Notes: generated by a model from the sequence alone, not told the origin. 16,532 nucleotides of DNA from Draconibacterium orientale (GCA_020718315.1 DYSK01000035.1:1-16532), one strand, 5' to 3'. Counted from the stretch's first letter, positions 1-7,406 are shown. Numbers and translations are program-made.

Positions 1-26
1 TGGGAATGGCGGACCATAATTTTAGA

Positions 27-53
27 CCCTAAAAAATTTCGCCATTTTTAGGG
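27..53. repeat. 9-bp inverted repeat at the point where the M16 gene breaks off
   Basis: CCCTAAAAA at 27-35 and TTTTTAGGG at 45-53 are perfect inverted arms around a 9-base spacer. The repeat covers the last codons and the stop of the truncated M16 gene. It is not followed by a T-tract on either strand, so it does not look like a normal intrinsic terminator. None of the three minus-strand frames leftward of the repeat (positions 1-26) reads like the continuation of an M16 protease. One reading is that positions 1 to about 55 are the edge of an inserted element whose body lies outside the window. No transposase is visible, so this is inference. Confidence 0.5.
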
Positions 54-964
54 AATTCAAAAAGGCCGGGATCGAAATCCCCCGTTATGTGTGCATCCAA
101 TTCCGAAAAGACTCCTTGTTCTTTTATTAGTCTTCGGTACAAGCGCGACGAATTTCCATTGGATAAAACATCGGATAGCATATCGGCAATATAATATTCG
201 CGTGTTCCGCGTGCTGCCATGTGATATACTTTATACAATGCATCTGCCGGCACATCTCGAAAAACTTCCAAAAAACGGGCTTCATTTTGTTCAGGTTCTT
301 GCTCAATTTTGTTTGCCAGGCGTTTTCCTGCCGGAATTTCGCCAAACCATTTTTGCGCCAATAACAATATCTCTTCTGCATCCACATTTCCGGCAACGAC
401 CAAAATGGCATTGTTTGGATTATAATATTTTTTGTAGAAAGCTTTCACATCGCTCATTCGAGCATTTTCGATGTGTTTAATTTCTTTTCCAATTGTATTC
501 CATTGGTACGGATGCGTTTTATAGGCTAGTGGTTTTAGCAATAACCAAACATCGCCATAAGGCTGATTCAAATACGATTGTTTAAACTCTTCGATAACGA
601 CTTGCCGTTGAACTTCGAGGCTTTTCTTTGAAAATCCCAAGTTTAGCATTCTGTCGGATTCCAACCAGAAAGCTGTTTCCAGATTTTCTTTTGGAAGTGT
701 GATATAATAATTGGTGATATCGTCGTTTGTAAAAGCGTTGTTTTCTCCGCCGGCTTTCTCCAATGGCTGATCAAAGCTGGGAATATTCACAGAACCGCCA
801 AACATCAAGTGTTCGAATAAGTGGGCGAAGCCGGTTTTGTCGGGCGATTCGTTTCTTGAGCCAACTTTATACAATACATTTAGCGCAACAATTGGCGTGG
901 CGTTGTCGAAATGGACCAATAAAGTTAAGCCGTTTTTTAAGGTGTATTTTTTAAAATTAATCAT
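29..964 (-). CDS. M16 (pitrilysin/insulinase-like) zinc protease, C-terminally truncated
   Basis: This encodes a zinc metallopeptidase of family M16. The inverted zinc motif HLFEH is at residues 48-52 (His48, Glu51, His52), and the expected distal ligand is Glu126 in VVIEEF. The N-terminal half is typical: NGLTLLVH near residue 11, GFAHLFEHLMF, and the segment PNNAILVVAGNV. Single-domain bacterial M16 proteins are usually around 410 residues. This one has 311 and stops shortly after DPGLF, inside the second, M16_C-type domain, so about 100 residues are missing. The last residues do not resemble the family and coincide with an inverted repeat (27-53). The ATG at 964 lies 15 bases after the thioesterase stop, so it is probably the last gene of the wbpB operon. 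M16 subunits of this type often work in pairs in the envelope, but no partner is visible. The zinc site is intact, but the truncated product probably does not fold as a normal M16 unit. Confidence 0.87.
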   Translation of the reverse strand: MINFKKYTLKNGLTLLVHFDNATPIVALNVLYKVGSRNESPDKTGFAHLFEHLMFGGSVNIPSFDQPLEKAGGENNAFTNDDITNYYITLPKENLETAFWLESDRMLNLGFSKKSLEVQRQVVIEEFKQSYLNQPYGDVWLLLKPLAYKTHPYQWNTIGKEIKHIENARMSDVKAFYKKYYNPNNAILVVAGNVDAEEILLLAQKWFGEIPAGKRLANKIEQEPEQNEARFLEVFRDVPADALYKVYHMAARGTREYYIADMLSDVLSNGNSSRLYRRLIKEQGVFSELDAHITGDFDPGLFEFPKNGEIF

Positions 965-979
965 GTTTAATTTCGGTTT

Positions 980-1360
980 TTAACGATTCATTTTCATCCT
1001 GAATTGATCTTCATCGATCAAGAAACGTTTGTGTGTTCCATGCCCAATCAATCCTTCATGATCATACGCTTTCACGTCAAAAGTAAGTTTGGCCCGGTCG
1101 ATAAAAACCAGCTCTGCAACACAAAGAACAGTTTCGCCAACGGGAGTGGCTTTGGAATGTTTTACATTTATTTCGACGCCAACGCTATTTTGGCCTTTGT
1201 CGAGAAATTCGGCAATGCAACTCATGCAGGTTTTTTCCATAAGCGCCACCATGGCCGGTGTTGCAAAAATCTCTAAACTGCCGGAGCCGTATTTGGCAGC
1301 CGTTTCATTTGGACTTACCAATAATTCTAGTTCAGCCTTTAATCCAAGATGAAGATTCAT
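980..1360 (-). CDS. FlK-like hotdog-fold acyl-CoA thioesterase
   Basis: A small protein (126 aa) of the hotdog thioesterase superfamily, closest in pattern to fluoroacetyl-CoA thioesterase (FlK)-like proteins. FlK uses a Thr/Glu/His triad at 42, 50 and 76. Here Thr34 and Glu42 in FATPAMVALME and His68 in NVKHSKATPVG have the same spacing (8 and 26 residues), which supports an active thioesterase. The substrate cannot be predicted; most genomic FlK relatives are not fluoroacetate enzymes and probably hydrolyse general short acyl-CoAs. The ATG at 1360 comes 26 bases after the upxY stop and the gene ends 15 bases before the M16 start, so co-transcription is likely. No signal peptide is present, so it should be cytoplasmic. 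Confidence 0.82.
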   Translation of the reverse strand: MNLHLGLKAELELLVSPNETAAKYGSGSLEIFATPAMVALMEKTCMSCIAEFLDKGQNSVGVEINVKHSKATPVGETVLCVAELVFIDRAKLTFDVKAYDHEGLIGHGTHKRFLIDEDQFRMKMNR

Positions 1361-1386
1361 AATTGTGTGTTTTTGGAAATGAATGA

Positions 1387-1902
1387 TTAGGATTTTACTT
1401 TTTTAACTTCCAGAATATCCACTTCCGCCACCATAGAATAGCCAATTTGGTCGATTCGAATGAGTATTTTTTTCTTTCCATCGGTGTCGCGAATCACCTC
1501 GCCCTGATAGCCGGCCAAAACGCCATTTTCAATTTTAATTGTTTCGCCTTTGCGGAAGCGGTGACTGCTAAAGTGAAAAGCGTGATTGGAGTTGATAATC
1601 TTTTTCATGGCATCTATTTGCCATTCGGGGATTGGAGCCGCTTTTCCTTCAAACGTTACGTAACGTACAACACCTGAGGTATTCAAGACATTGTAATATT
1701 CCTTTTCGCTCGCTTTTACAAAAACATAAGAGTTTATATAGGGCGTTTCCACCCATTTTTCACGATCGCTCCAGCGACGTAATTTCTTTTCTAATGGTAA
1801 GAATACTTCTATTTGTTGCTCTAATAGACGATCGTAAACGGCTTTTTCGGCGCGTGATTTGGTATAGATTGCATACCATTTATAGATTATTTCAAAAGCC
1901 AA
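1387..1902 (-). CDS. UpxY-family transcription antiterminator (NusG paralogue)
   Basis: A 171-residue specialised NusG paralogue. The NGN domain covers about residues 8-105 (WYAIYTKSRAEKAVYDRL at the start, then ETPYINSYVFVK). A KOW motif covers about 118-138 (KGETIKIENGVLAGYQGEV). In Bacteroides, UpxY proteins bind RNA polymerase at the start of capsular polysaccharide operons and prevent premature termination. Here the gene follows wbpB by 9 bases and is followed by thioesterase and protease genes, not by a polysaccharide cluster, so its target may lie elsewhere. No ATG is available: the upstream frame reads stop (TAA 1914-1912), TTC, ACT, ATT, then TTG at 1902, so TTG (or the preceding ATT) must initiate. 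The tight spacing suggests translational coupling to wbpB. Its base use does not differ visibly from its neighbours. Confidence 0.88.
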   Translation of the reverse strand: MAFEIIYKWYAIYTKSRAEKAVYDRLLEQQIEVFLPLEKKLRRWSDREKWVETPYINSYVFVKASEKEYYNVLNTSGVVRYVTFEGKAAPIPEWQIDAMKKIINSNHAFHFSSHRFRKGETIKIENGVLAGYQGEVIRDTDGKKKILIRIDQIGYSMVAEVDILEVKKVKS

Positions 1903-1911
1903 AATAGTGAA

Positions 1912-2874
1912 TTAGAAAATGATTTGTTTCAAGATGGGATGGTAATCGTTTACAAGTCCAATGGCTTGACTGGTGCGAATTTTATAGGCCGCTTCCACAC
2001 TTTGTCGCGCTTCCTCTATTCGAAATCCATTTCCCGCCAGGATTTCTTGATAGCTTGCTGTATGCAAATCTGTAAATCCACCGGAAAATTCAAATTCTTC
2101 CCCTTCCATCAAAATGGAGCGATAGGTGCTTTGTCCTTGAGCTCTTTGTTCGGGTAAAATATCGTTGGAATCGATGCTCAAAAACCAACGTACGCGCGCT
2201 TTTTCCAGTTCTAAATAACCTGCCGATTTATTTTCATGGGCAATGTGTACAATGCTTTTGGTCGATTTTCCAAAAACAAAAGTAAGCATATCAAAAAAAT
2301 GAATCCCAATATTGGTTGTTACACCGCCCGACTTTGAAATATCGCCTTTCCAACTCACTCCATACCATTTTCCACGCGAAGTGATGTACGTTAAATCAAC
2401 GTCGTAGATTTTGTCTTTGGGGCCGTTTTCTATTTTCTGTTTTAAAGCTATTACTGCTGGATGCAAACGTAACTGAAGAATGGTGTAGATTTCTTTTTTT
2501 GTTTCCATTTCGAGCGTTTGCAAACCATCCACATTCCATGGGTTAAGAACGATTGGTTTTTCGCAGATAGCATGAGCGTTGTTTCTGAGTGCTAATCGGA
2601 TGTGCGAATCGTGAAGATAGTTGGGGGAGCAAATACTCACATAGTCAACCTGACGGCCTTGGTTTATCCGATGAAGTTTATCTAAATGTCGGTCGAAACG
2701 TTCGGGTTCTGTAAAGAAATTGGCGTCCGGGAAATAGCGATCCATAATCCCGACACTATCAAATTTATCGAGTGCTGCAACCAGATTATTTCCGGTTTCC
2801 TGGATGGCATTCATGTGTCTTGGAGCAATATAGCCGGCGGCTCCAATCAATGCAAAATTTTTAGTAGGCGTCAT
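1912..2874 (-). CDS. wbpB: UDP-N-acetylglucosaminuronate 3-dehydrogenase (WbpB/WlbA type, Gfo/Idh/MocA family)
   Basis: An NAD-dependent sugar-nucleotide oxidoreductase of 320 aa. It closely resembles Pseudomonas WbpB along its length: FALIGAAGYIAPRHM at residues 7-21 (Rossmann nucleotide loop), SICSPNYLH (80-88), CEKP with the catalytic lysine at 106, DLTYITSRGKWY (160-171), NIGIHFFDML with His192, and ARVRWFLSIDSND (226-238). WbpB oxidises the C3 hydroxyl of UDP-GlcNAcA, the first step toward UDP-2,3-diacetamido sugars for O-antigen or other glycans. Its usual partners, the aminotransferase WbpE and acetyltransferase WbpD, are not in this window. It is the first gene of the leftward operon, with a -7-like box about 35 bases upstream. 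The ATG at 2874 is well placed, because the Rossmann strand begins six residues later. Confidence 0.93.
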   Translation of the reverse strand: MTPTKNFALIGAAGYIAPRHMNAIQETGNNLVAALDKFDSVGIMDRYFPDANFFTEPERFDRHLDKLHRINQGRQVDYVSICSPNYLHDSHIRLALRNNAHAICEKPIVLNPWNVDGLQTLEMETKKEIYTILQLRLHPAVIALKQKIENGPKDKIYDVDLTYITSRGKWYGVSWKGDISKSGGVTTNIGIHFFDMLTFVFGKSTKSIVHIAHENKSAGYLELEKARVRWFLSIDSNDILPEQRAQGQSTYRSILMEGEEFEFSGGFTDLHTASYQEILAGNGFRIEEARQSVEAAYKIRTSQAIGLVNDYHPILKQIIF

Positions 2875-3148
2875 AATATCGATGGCTTTTAAATAGTTCG
2901 ATAAGGGGCAAAGTTAAGGCAATTTTGCAGATTAATTTTTATTTTTCATCATAGATAAAATTTAGCCGGAAGGAAAATTTAGCATGCATTCTGTTTTGCT
3001 TGGCGTTTTGCTATTTTCTTTCAAGCGAAGGCGAAGCTATTTTTCTTGTTATTCAATTTCTTGGATTACGAAAAAGCTCATTTGCTATTTCATTTTCTAC
3101 CCAAAAGCGAATGCTTTTTTATTTGCCAATGAATAGAAGAAGTAAAGG
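2875..3148. other. Intergenic region between lptB and wbpB, with four GCTATTT-type motifs
   Basis: This 274-base stretch holds the wbpB promoter candidate near its left end and no convincing gene. Four copies of GCTATTTT or GCTATTTC occur at 3010-3017, 3036-3043, 3084-3091 and 3148-3155; the last overlaps the lptB stop. A small hairpin, AAAAGC at 3103-3108 and GCTTTT at 3113-3118, could weakly terminate transcription. A short plus-strand open frame across the region has no family features and overlaps lptB, so I do not call it. Confidence 0.4.
2909..2916 (-). promoter_or_regulatory. Candidate -7 box for the wbpB operon (TAACTTTG)
   Basis: Read on the minus strand, this octamer matches the Bacteroidota -7 consensus TAnnTTTG exactly. 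It would give a leader of about 30 bases before the wbpB ATG at 2874. I find no clear TTG -33 element at the usual spacing, so the call rests on one box. Confidence 0.45.
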
Positions 3149-3874
3149 CTATTTTCGAAGCTCGAAATTTTCACCTAAATACACTTTTCGTACATGAGGA
3201 TCGGCTGCAAGTTCTTCGGCAGTTCCAGTTTTGAGTACTGCGCCTTCGAAAAGCAAATAAGCTCGATCAGTAATTTTTAATGTTTCATGAACATTGTGAT
3301 CGGTAATCAAGATGCCTATATTTTTTTCGCGCAGTTTGGCAACAATGGCTTGAATGTCTTCAACGGCAATGGGATCGACCCCTGCAAATGGTTCGTCGAG
3401 TAGAATAAAGTTGGGATCCATGGCCAAAGCACGGGCTATTTCTGTTCTACGTCTTTCGCCGCCCGAAAGCTGAATGCCATTGCTTTTGCGAATATGCTGC
3501 AATCCAAACTCGTCGAGCAAAGAGTTCAATTTTGCGTCGCGCTCGGTTTTGTTCAATTTTGTAAACTCCAAAACGGCTGTGATGTTGTCTTCGACCGACA
3601 TGCTCCGAAATACAGATGCTTCTTGAGCTAAATAACCAATTCCCAATTGAGCTCTTTTGTACATGGGCTCGTTGGTGATGTCCATCTCGTTTAGAAATAC
3701 ACGTCCGGAGTTAGGTTTTATCAGTCCAACAATCATATAAAAAGAAGTTGTTTTTCCGGCACCGTTTGGACCGAGTAATCCGACAATTTCCCCTTGTTTC
3801 ACTTCAATACTAACGCCTCTAACTACCGTTCTTTTGCCGTACTTTTTTAAAATATTTTCAGTTCGTAATAACAT
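3149..3874 (-). CDS. lptB: LPS export ABC transporter ATP-binding protein LptB
   Basis: The 241-aa cytoplasmic ATPase of the LptB2FG complex, which extracts LPS from the inner membrane and drives it across the Lpt bridge. The Walker A motif GPNGAGKT is at residues 35-42. The signature LSGGERRRTEIARAL is followed by Walker B FILLDEPFAGVDP and a switch histidine in LITDHNVHETL. The end, DPHVRKVYLGENFEL, is typical of LptB and separates it from generic ABC ATPases. The frame is open upstream to 3952, but that would overlap the end of kdsD, and the family N-terminus matches the ATG at 3874 (MLLRTENILKKYGKR). It starts 11 bases after kdsD, so the two are an operon. From memory, flavobacterial genomes often have tatC between these two genes; here there is none. 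Confidence 0.95.
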   Translation of the reverse strand: MLLRTENILKKYGKRTVVRGVSIEVKQGEIVGLLGPNGAGKTTSFYMIVGLIKPNSGRVFLNEMDITNEPMYKRAQLGIGYLAQEASVFRSMSVEDNITAVLEFTKLNKTERDAKLNSLLDEFGLQHIRKSNGIQLSGGERRRTEIARALAMDPNFILLDEPFAGVDPIAVEDIQAIVAKLREKNIGILITDHNVHETLKITDRAYLLFEGAVLKTGTAEELAADPHVRKVYLGENFELRK

Positions 3875-3885
3875 GTTGTTTGGGC

Positions 3886-4851
3886 TTAAAGTATTCCTTC
3901 TTTTAATATATCGTGTAAGTGCAAAACTCCCATATAGTTGGTTCCCTTGCATACTAGTAGTTGTGTAATGCTTTTGTTTCGCATGATTCCGAGTGCATCA
4001 ACCAAAAGTGTATCAAATTCAACTTTTTTAGGCGACTGATTCATGATTTGTTTGGCAGTCAATAGGTCTATTTGTAAGTTTTTATTGAGCATTCTTCTTA
4101 AATCGCCATCAGTAATAATGCCCACCAAGTTTTTTCCGTCGAGTACTGCTGTTGCTCCCAATCGCTTCGAGGTCATCTCTAATATAACTGTCTGAATCGA
4201 GTCGCTGATCTGAACCTGGGGTTTTTCGTTTTGGGCGATAATATCGGCTGCTTTCAAATAGAGTTGTTTGCCTAAAGTGCCACCCGGATGAAGTTTAGCA
4301 AAATCATTTGTTGAAAAACCTCTGATTTCCAACAAACAAACAGCCAAAGCGTCGCCAACAACAAGCTGCGCGGTTGTGCTCGAAGTGGGAGCAAGGTTGT
4401 TCGGACAAGCTTCCTTTTCGACGGTAGAATTTAAAATATAGTCGGCCTGTTTTGCTAAAAAAGAATCGATATTTCCTGTGAGAGCAATTAAAATGTTACC
4501 GAATGCTTTAATAAGCGGAATCAAAACTTTAATCTCGGGCGATTCTCCGCTTTTTGAAATACAAAGCACCATATCGTCTTTTCGAATGATGCCTAAGTCG
4601 CCATGAATGGCGTCTGCTGCATGCATAAATACAGATGGAGTGCCCGTGGAATTGAGTGTTGAGACAATTTTAGTAGCAATATTTGCGCTTTTTCCAATGC
4701 CTGTAATAATCAATCTGCCTTTTGATTTGGCAATGCATTTTACGGCTTGTTCAAACTGCTCGTCAACAAAGCCGGAAAGCTGTCTTATGGCATTTGCTTC
4801 TTCTTCGATGGTGCGAACGGCAATTTTTTTTATGTCGATGTGTTTGTTCAA
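3886..4851 (-). CDS. kdsD: Arabinose-5-phosphate isomerase (KpsF/GutQ/KdsD family)
   Basis: A 321-aa sugar isomerase that converts ribulose-5-phosphate to arabinose-5-phosphate, the entry step of Kdo synthesis for LPS. An N-terminal SIS domain (about residues 40-175) contains GIGKSANIATK, HAADAIHGDLG and CISKSGESPE. The family segment KLHPGGTLGKQL carries His188, equivalent to the catalytic histidine of E. coli KdsD. Two CBS domains fill about residues 205-320 (LVGIITDGDLRR in the first). No ATG is available: the initiation codon is TTG at 4851, preceded in frame by ATT, and there is no methionine near the N-terminus. It leads the kdsD-lptB operon and is divergent from recQ. The kdsA, kdsB and kdsC genes are not in the window. 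Confidence 0.93.
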   Translation of the reverse strand: MNKHIDIKKIAVRTIEEEANAIRQLSGFVDEQFEQAVKCIAKSKGRLIITGIGKSANIATKIVSTLNSTGTPSVFMHAADAIHGDLGIIRKDDMVLCISKSGESPEIKVLIPLIKAFGNILIALTGNIDSFLAKQADYILNSTVEKEACPNNLAPTSSTTAQLVVGDALAVCLLEIRGFSTNDFAKLHPGGTLGKQLYLKAADIIAQNEKPQVQISDSIQTVILEMTSKRLGATAVLDGKNLVGIITDGDLRRMLNKNLQIDLLTAKQIMNQSPKKVEFDTLLVDALGIMRNKSITQLLVCKGTNYMGVLHLHDILKEGIL

Positions 4852-4869
4852 AATGGCGCGATTAGATTA

Positions 4870-4877
4870 CAAAGATA
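4870..4877 (-). promoter_or_regulatory. Candidate -7 box for kdsD-lptB (TATCTTTG)
   Basis: An exact TAnnTTTG match on the minus strand, about 19 bases upstream of the TTG start at 4851. The implied leader is only about 10-15 bases. No TTG -33 element is seen at the usual spacing. Confidence 0.4.
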
Positions 4878-5003
4878 AATTCTTTTTAAAAGCCATCATT
4901 TTTTCTTATCTATAAAAATAGGTGTTGGTTTTTGATTGATTTCGCCATTTTTTTTGCATCAAAATAGCTAAAACTTTTTCCTGCTAAAGTGTAAAAAAAA
5001 CCG

Positions 5004-5011
5004 TACCTTCG
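5004..5011 (+). promoter_or_regulatory. Possible upstream promoter for recQ (TACCTTCG)
   Basis: This matches TAnnTTTG except for one base. A CTG 20 bases upstream (4981-4983) could serve as a degenerate -33 element. It lies about 170 bases before recQ and may be an alternative start site or a chance match. Confidence 0.25.
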
Positions 5012-5058
5012 CGCGCATTTTTAATTAATTACGGATTTTTCTGAAGCTAAAATCTTTG

Positions 5059-5089
5059 TTGTAATTGAATAAAAATTTGATTATATTTG
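5059..5089 (+). promoter_or_regulatory. Candidate recQ promoter (TTG, 20-base spacer, TATATTTG)
   Basis: TTG at 5059-5061 and TATATTTG at 5082-5089 match both the -33 and -7 elements of the Bacteroidota primary sigma factor with near-consensus spacing. This is the best promoter in the window. The implied leader before the ATG at 5183 is about 85-90 bases. Confidence 0.55.
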
Positions 5090-5182
5090 TTTAAAACATA
5101 TTGTTAGAAATATTAAAACAACCAAAACACAAAATACTTTTTGGCCAATTATTTTGGATTTAAAGAGGGAAAAGGGAAGTAC

Positions 5183-7381
5183 ATGATAAAAAACAGGGAT
5201 AAATATTCGCTCTCCGAATTATTAAAGAAAATTTTTGGTTTTGATAGCTTTAAAGGCAATCAGGAGGAAATTATTGACAATCTGCTTGATAAGAAAAACG
5301 TTTTTGTAATTATGCCAACTGGTGGCGGTAAGTCAATGTGTTATCAACTGCCTGCACTTACCAGCGAAGGAACTGCGATAGTGGTTTCGCCACTGATTGC
5401 GCTCATGAAAAATCAGATGGATGCTATACGGAATTTTGGTGCCGACAAAGGCATCGCACACGTTTTGAATTCGTCATTGACCAAAACGGAAATAAATGAA
5501 GTGAAAGCCGATTTGCTAAGAGGAAAAACCAAATTGCTCTATGTGGCGCCCGAATCGCTTACCAAGCAAGAAAATGCCGATTTTCTAAAAAATATCACTA
5601 TTTCATTTTATGCAATCGATGAAGCTCATTGTATTTCAGAATGGGGACACGATTTTAGGCCGGAATATCGGCGATTGAGGCCAATCATTGATACTATTGG
5701 TCAAGATGTTCCAATAATTGCCCTCACTGCCACAGCTACTTTAAAAGTACAGCAAGACATCTTGAAAAATTTAGCCATAGAAGATGCCGAAATTTTCAAA
5801 TCCTCTTTCGATCGCCCGAATTTGTATTATGAGGTGAGACCTAAAACGAAAGATGTTATTAAAGACATTATCCGATACATTAAAACACAACCCAGCAAAT
5901 CGGGGATAGTGTATTGTTTGAGTCGTAAAAAGGTGGAAGAAATGGCCGAAACACTTCAGGTAAACGGTATCAAAGCACTTCCATATCACGCCGGATTGGA
6001 CGCCAATACGCGAAAGCGAAATCAAGATATGTTTTTGATGGAGGATTCGGATGTGATTGTTGCAACAATTGCTTTTGGAATGGGAATCGACAAACCGGAT
6101 ATTCGGTATGTCATTCACCACGATATTCCTAAAAGTATTGAAGGATATTATCAAGAAACCGGACGTGCCGGGCGTGACGATGGCGAAGGCAATTGCATCA
6201 CTTTCTATAGCTATGAAGACATTGAGAAACTCGAAAAATTCAATAAGAACAAACCGGTAGCAGAACAAGAGATTGCAAAGCAATTGTTGCAAGAAACCAT
6301 CTCTTATGCCGAGTCGTCGGTTTGTAGGCATCGCCAATTGCTTCACTATTTTGGCGAAGTATATGAACATGAAAATTGTGGGGCCTGCGACAATTGCTTA
6401 AGTCCCAAAGAACAGTTTGAGGGAAAAGAAGATGTGCAATTGGCCATCGACGCGATATTAAGCGTAAAACAGTTGTTCAAGCGCGAGTACATCGTTAACG
6501 TCTTGATAGGAGATAAGAACGCCGATATCAAAAATGCTAAACACGATCGATTGGATGTTTTTGGACAAGGGATGGACCACGATGCAAAACATTGGCATGC
6601 CGTATTGCGTCAAATGTTGATTCATGGTTTGTTGGTGAAAGATATTGATAATTACGGAATACTTAAAGTAACACCTAGCGGACTGGCCTTTTTGGAAAAA
6701 CCATATTCTATGATGCTTACCAAAGATCATGATTATGATAATCTTGATGAAGACAGTATCGCCTTTGGAGCCGCTAAAACGGATGCTTTAGACATTACAT
6801 TGTTCAATATGTTGAAAGATCTTCGTCGCGATATTTCTAAAAAGGAAAATTTACCTCCATTTGTAATTTTCCAAGATCCGTCGTTGGAAGATATGACTAT
6901 TCAATATCCAACAACATTGGAAGAAATGAAAAATATTTCAGGTGTTGGAGTCGGAAAGGCTGCAAAATACGGAGAGCCATTTGTGAAACTAATCAAGGCT
7001 TATGTGGTCGAAAATGAAATCATAAGGCCGATGGATATGGTGGTTAAGTCGGTGGTGAATAAATCGGGAATCAAAGTTTTTATCATCAAAAGCATCGACA
7101 AGAAGCTGCCGCTTGAAGTGATAGCAAATTCAAAAAGCATGAGTGTTGATGAGCTTCTAACGGAAATAGAACATATTGTTCAATCGGGCACAAAATTAGA
7201 TTTGACCTATTATATCAACGAAACCATTGATGAGTATCATCAAGAAGATATTTTGGAATATTTTTCGGAAGCAAATTCGGATTCTTTGCAAGATGCCCTT
7301 ATCGAACTTGGCGAGGATGAATATTCGGAAGAAGAGATTCGACTTATGCGAATAAAATATTTATCGGATGTGGGGAATTAG
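5183..7381 (+). CDS. recQ: ATP-dependent DNA helicase RecQ
   Basis: A 3'-5' superfamily 2 helicase of 732 aa acting in recombination and stalled-fork repair. Walker A (MPTGGGKS, residues 44-51) is followed by the DEAH box (FYAIDEAHCISEWGHDFRPEY, with the RecQ-specific aromatic loop), motif III (ALTATAT), and motif VI (QETGRAGRDD). The RQC zinc site shows cysteines in CRHRQLLHYF and CGACDNC. An RQC winged helix follows, then an HRDC domain (ending ISGVGVGKAAKYGEPF) and a Bacteroidota-type C-terminal extension of about 110 residues. The open frame extends upstream to a TTG at 5141, but ATG 5183 is preferred because a GAGGGAAAAGGGAAG ribosome-binding stretch lies just before it and the family N-terminus begins there. 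It stands alone in its transcript and is divergent from kdsD. Confidence 0.95.
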   Translation: MIKNRDKYSLSELLKKIFGFDSFKGNQEEIIDNLLDKKNVFVIMPTGGGKSMCYQLPALTSEGTAIVVSPLIALMKNQMDAIRNFGADKGIAHVLNSSLTKTEINEVKADLLRGKTKLLYVAPESLTKQENADFLKNITISFYAIDEAHCISEWGHDFRPEYRRLRPIIDTIGQDVPIIALTATATLKVQQDILKNLAIEDAEIFKSSFDRPNLYYEVRPKTKDVIKDIIRYIKTQPSKSGIVYCLSRKKVEEMAETLQVNGIKALPYHAGLDANTRKRNQDMFLMEDSDVIVATIAFGMGIDKPDIRYVIHHDIPKSIEGYYQETGRAGRDDGEGNCITFYSYEDIEKLEKFNKNKPVAEQEIAKQLLQETISYAESSVCRHRQLLHYFGEVYEHENCGACDNCLSPKEQFEGKEDVQLAIDAILSVKQLFKREYIVNVLIGDKNADIKNAKHDRLDVFGQGMDHDAKHWHAVLRQMLIHGLLVKDIDNYGILKVTPSGLAFLEKPYSMMLTKDHDYDNLDEDSIAFGAAKTDALDITLFNMLKDLRRDISKKENLPPFVIFQDPSLEDMTIQYPTTLEEMKNISGVGVGKAAKYGEPFVKLIKAYVVENEIIRPMDMVVKSVVNKSGIKVFIIKSIDKKLPLEVIANSKSMSVDELLTEIEHIVQSGTKLDLTYYINETIDEYHQEDILEYFSEANSDSLQDALIELGEDEYSEEEIRLMRIKYLSDVGN

Positions 7382-7406
7382 TTTTTCTTGCCAAAAAGGA
7401 AAATCC

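Larger units (their letters stand above)
4852..5182. other. Divergent kdsD/recQ intergenic region (331 bases)
   Basis: A very AT-rich spacer with no protein-coding signal. It contains a minus-strand -7 box for kdsD (4870-4877) and two plus-strand promoter candidates for recQ (5004-5011 and 5059-5089). The interval between the second promoter and recQ (about 5095-5182) would be the recQ leader and ends in a purine-rich ribosome-binding stretch. I see no tRNA, riboswitch or strong hairpin. Confidence 0.5.

Noticed and set aside
3103..3118. The AAAAGC-GAAT-GCTTTT hairpin as the lptB terminator.
   Set aside because: The stem is short with two G-C pairs, and on the lptB strand only four Ts follow, so it is noted as weak and not called.
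3000..3197. A 65-codon plus-strand open frame in the lptB-wbpB gap, considered as a small gene.
   Set aside because: It has no ribosome-binding site or recognisable domain, and its end overlaps the conserved lptB C-terminus on the other strand.
3875..3952. An N-terminal extension of LptB by 26 residues.
   Set aside because: It would overlap the kdsD coding end, and the LptB family begins at the ATG at 3874.
36..4952. A shared 14-mer, ATTTCGCCATTTTT, at 36-49 and 4939-4952, considered as a dispersed repeat or element end.
   Set aside because: In an AT-rich window of this size a pair of 14-mers with a T-run is expected about once by chance, and the flanks do not match.
5771..6370. A long (199-codon) antisense frame inside recQ.
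   Set aside because: It lies wholly opposite conserved helicase motifs and its protein is unlike any family I recognise; it is a shadow of recQ codon use.
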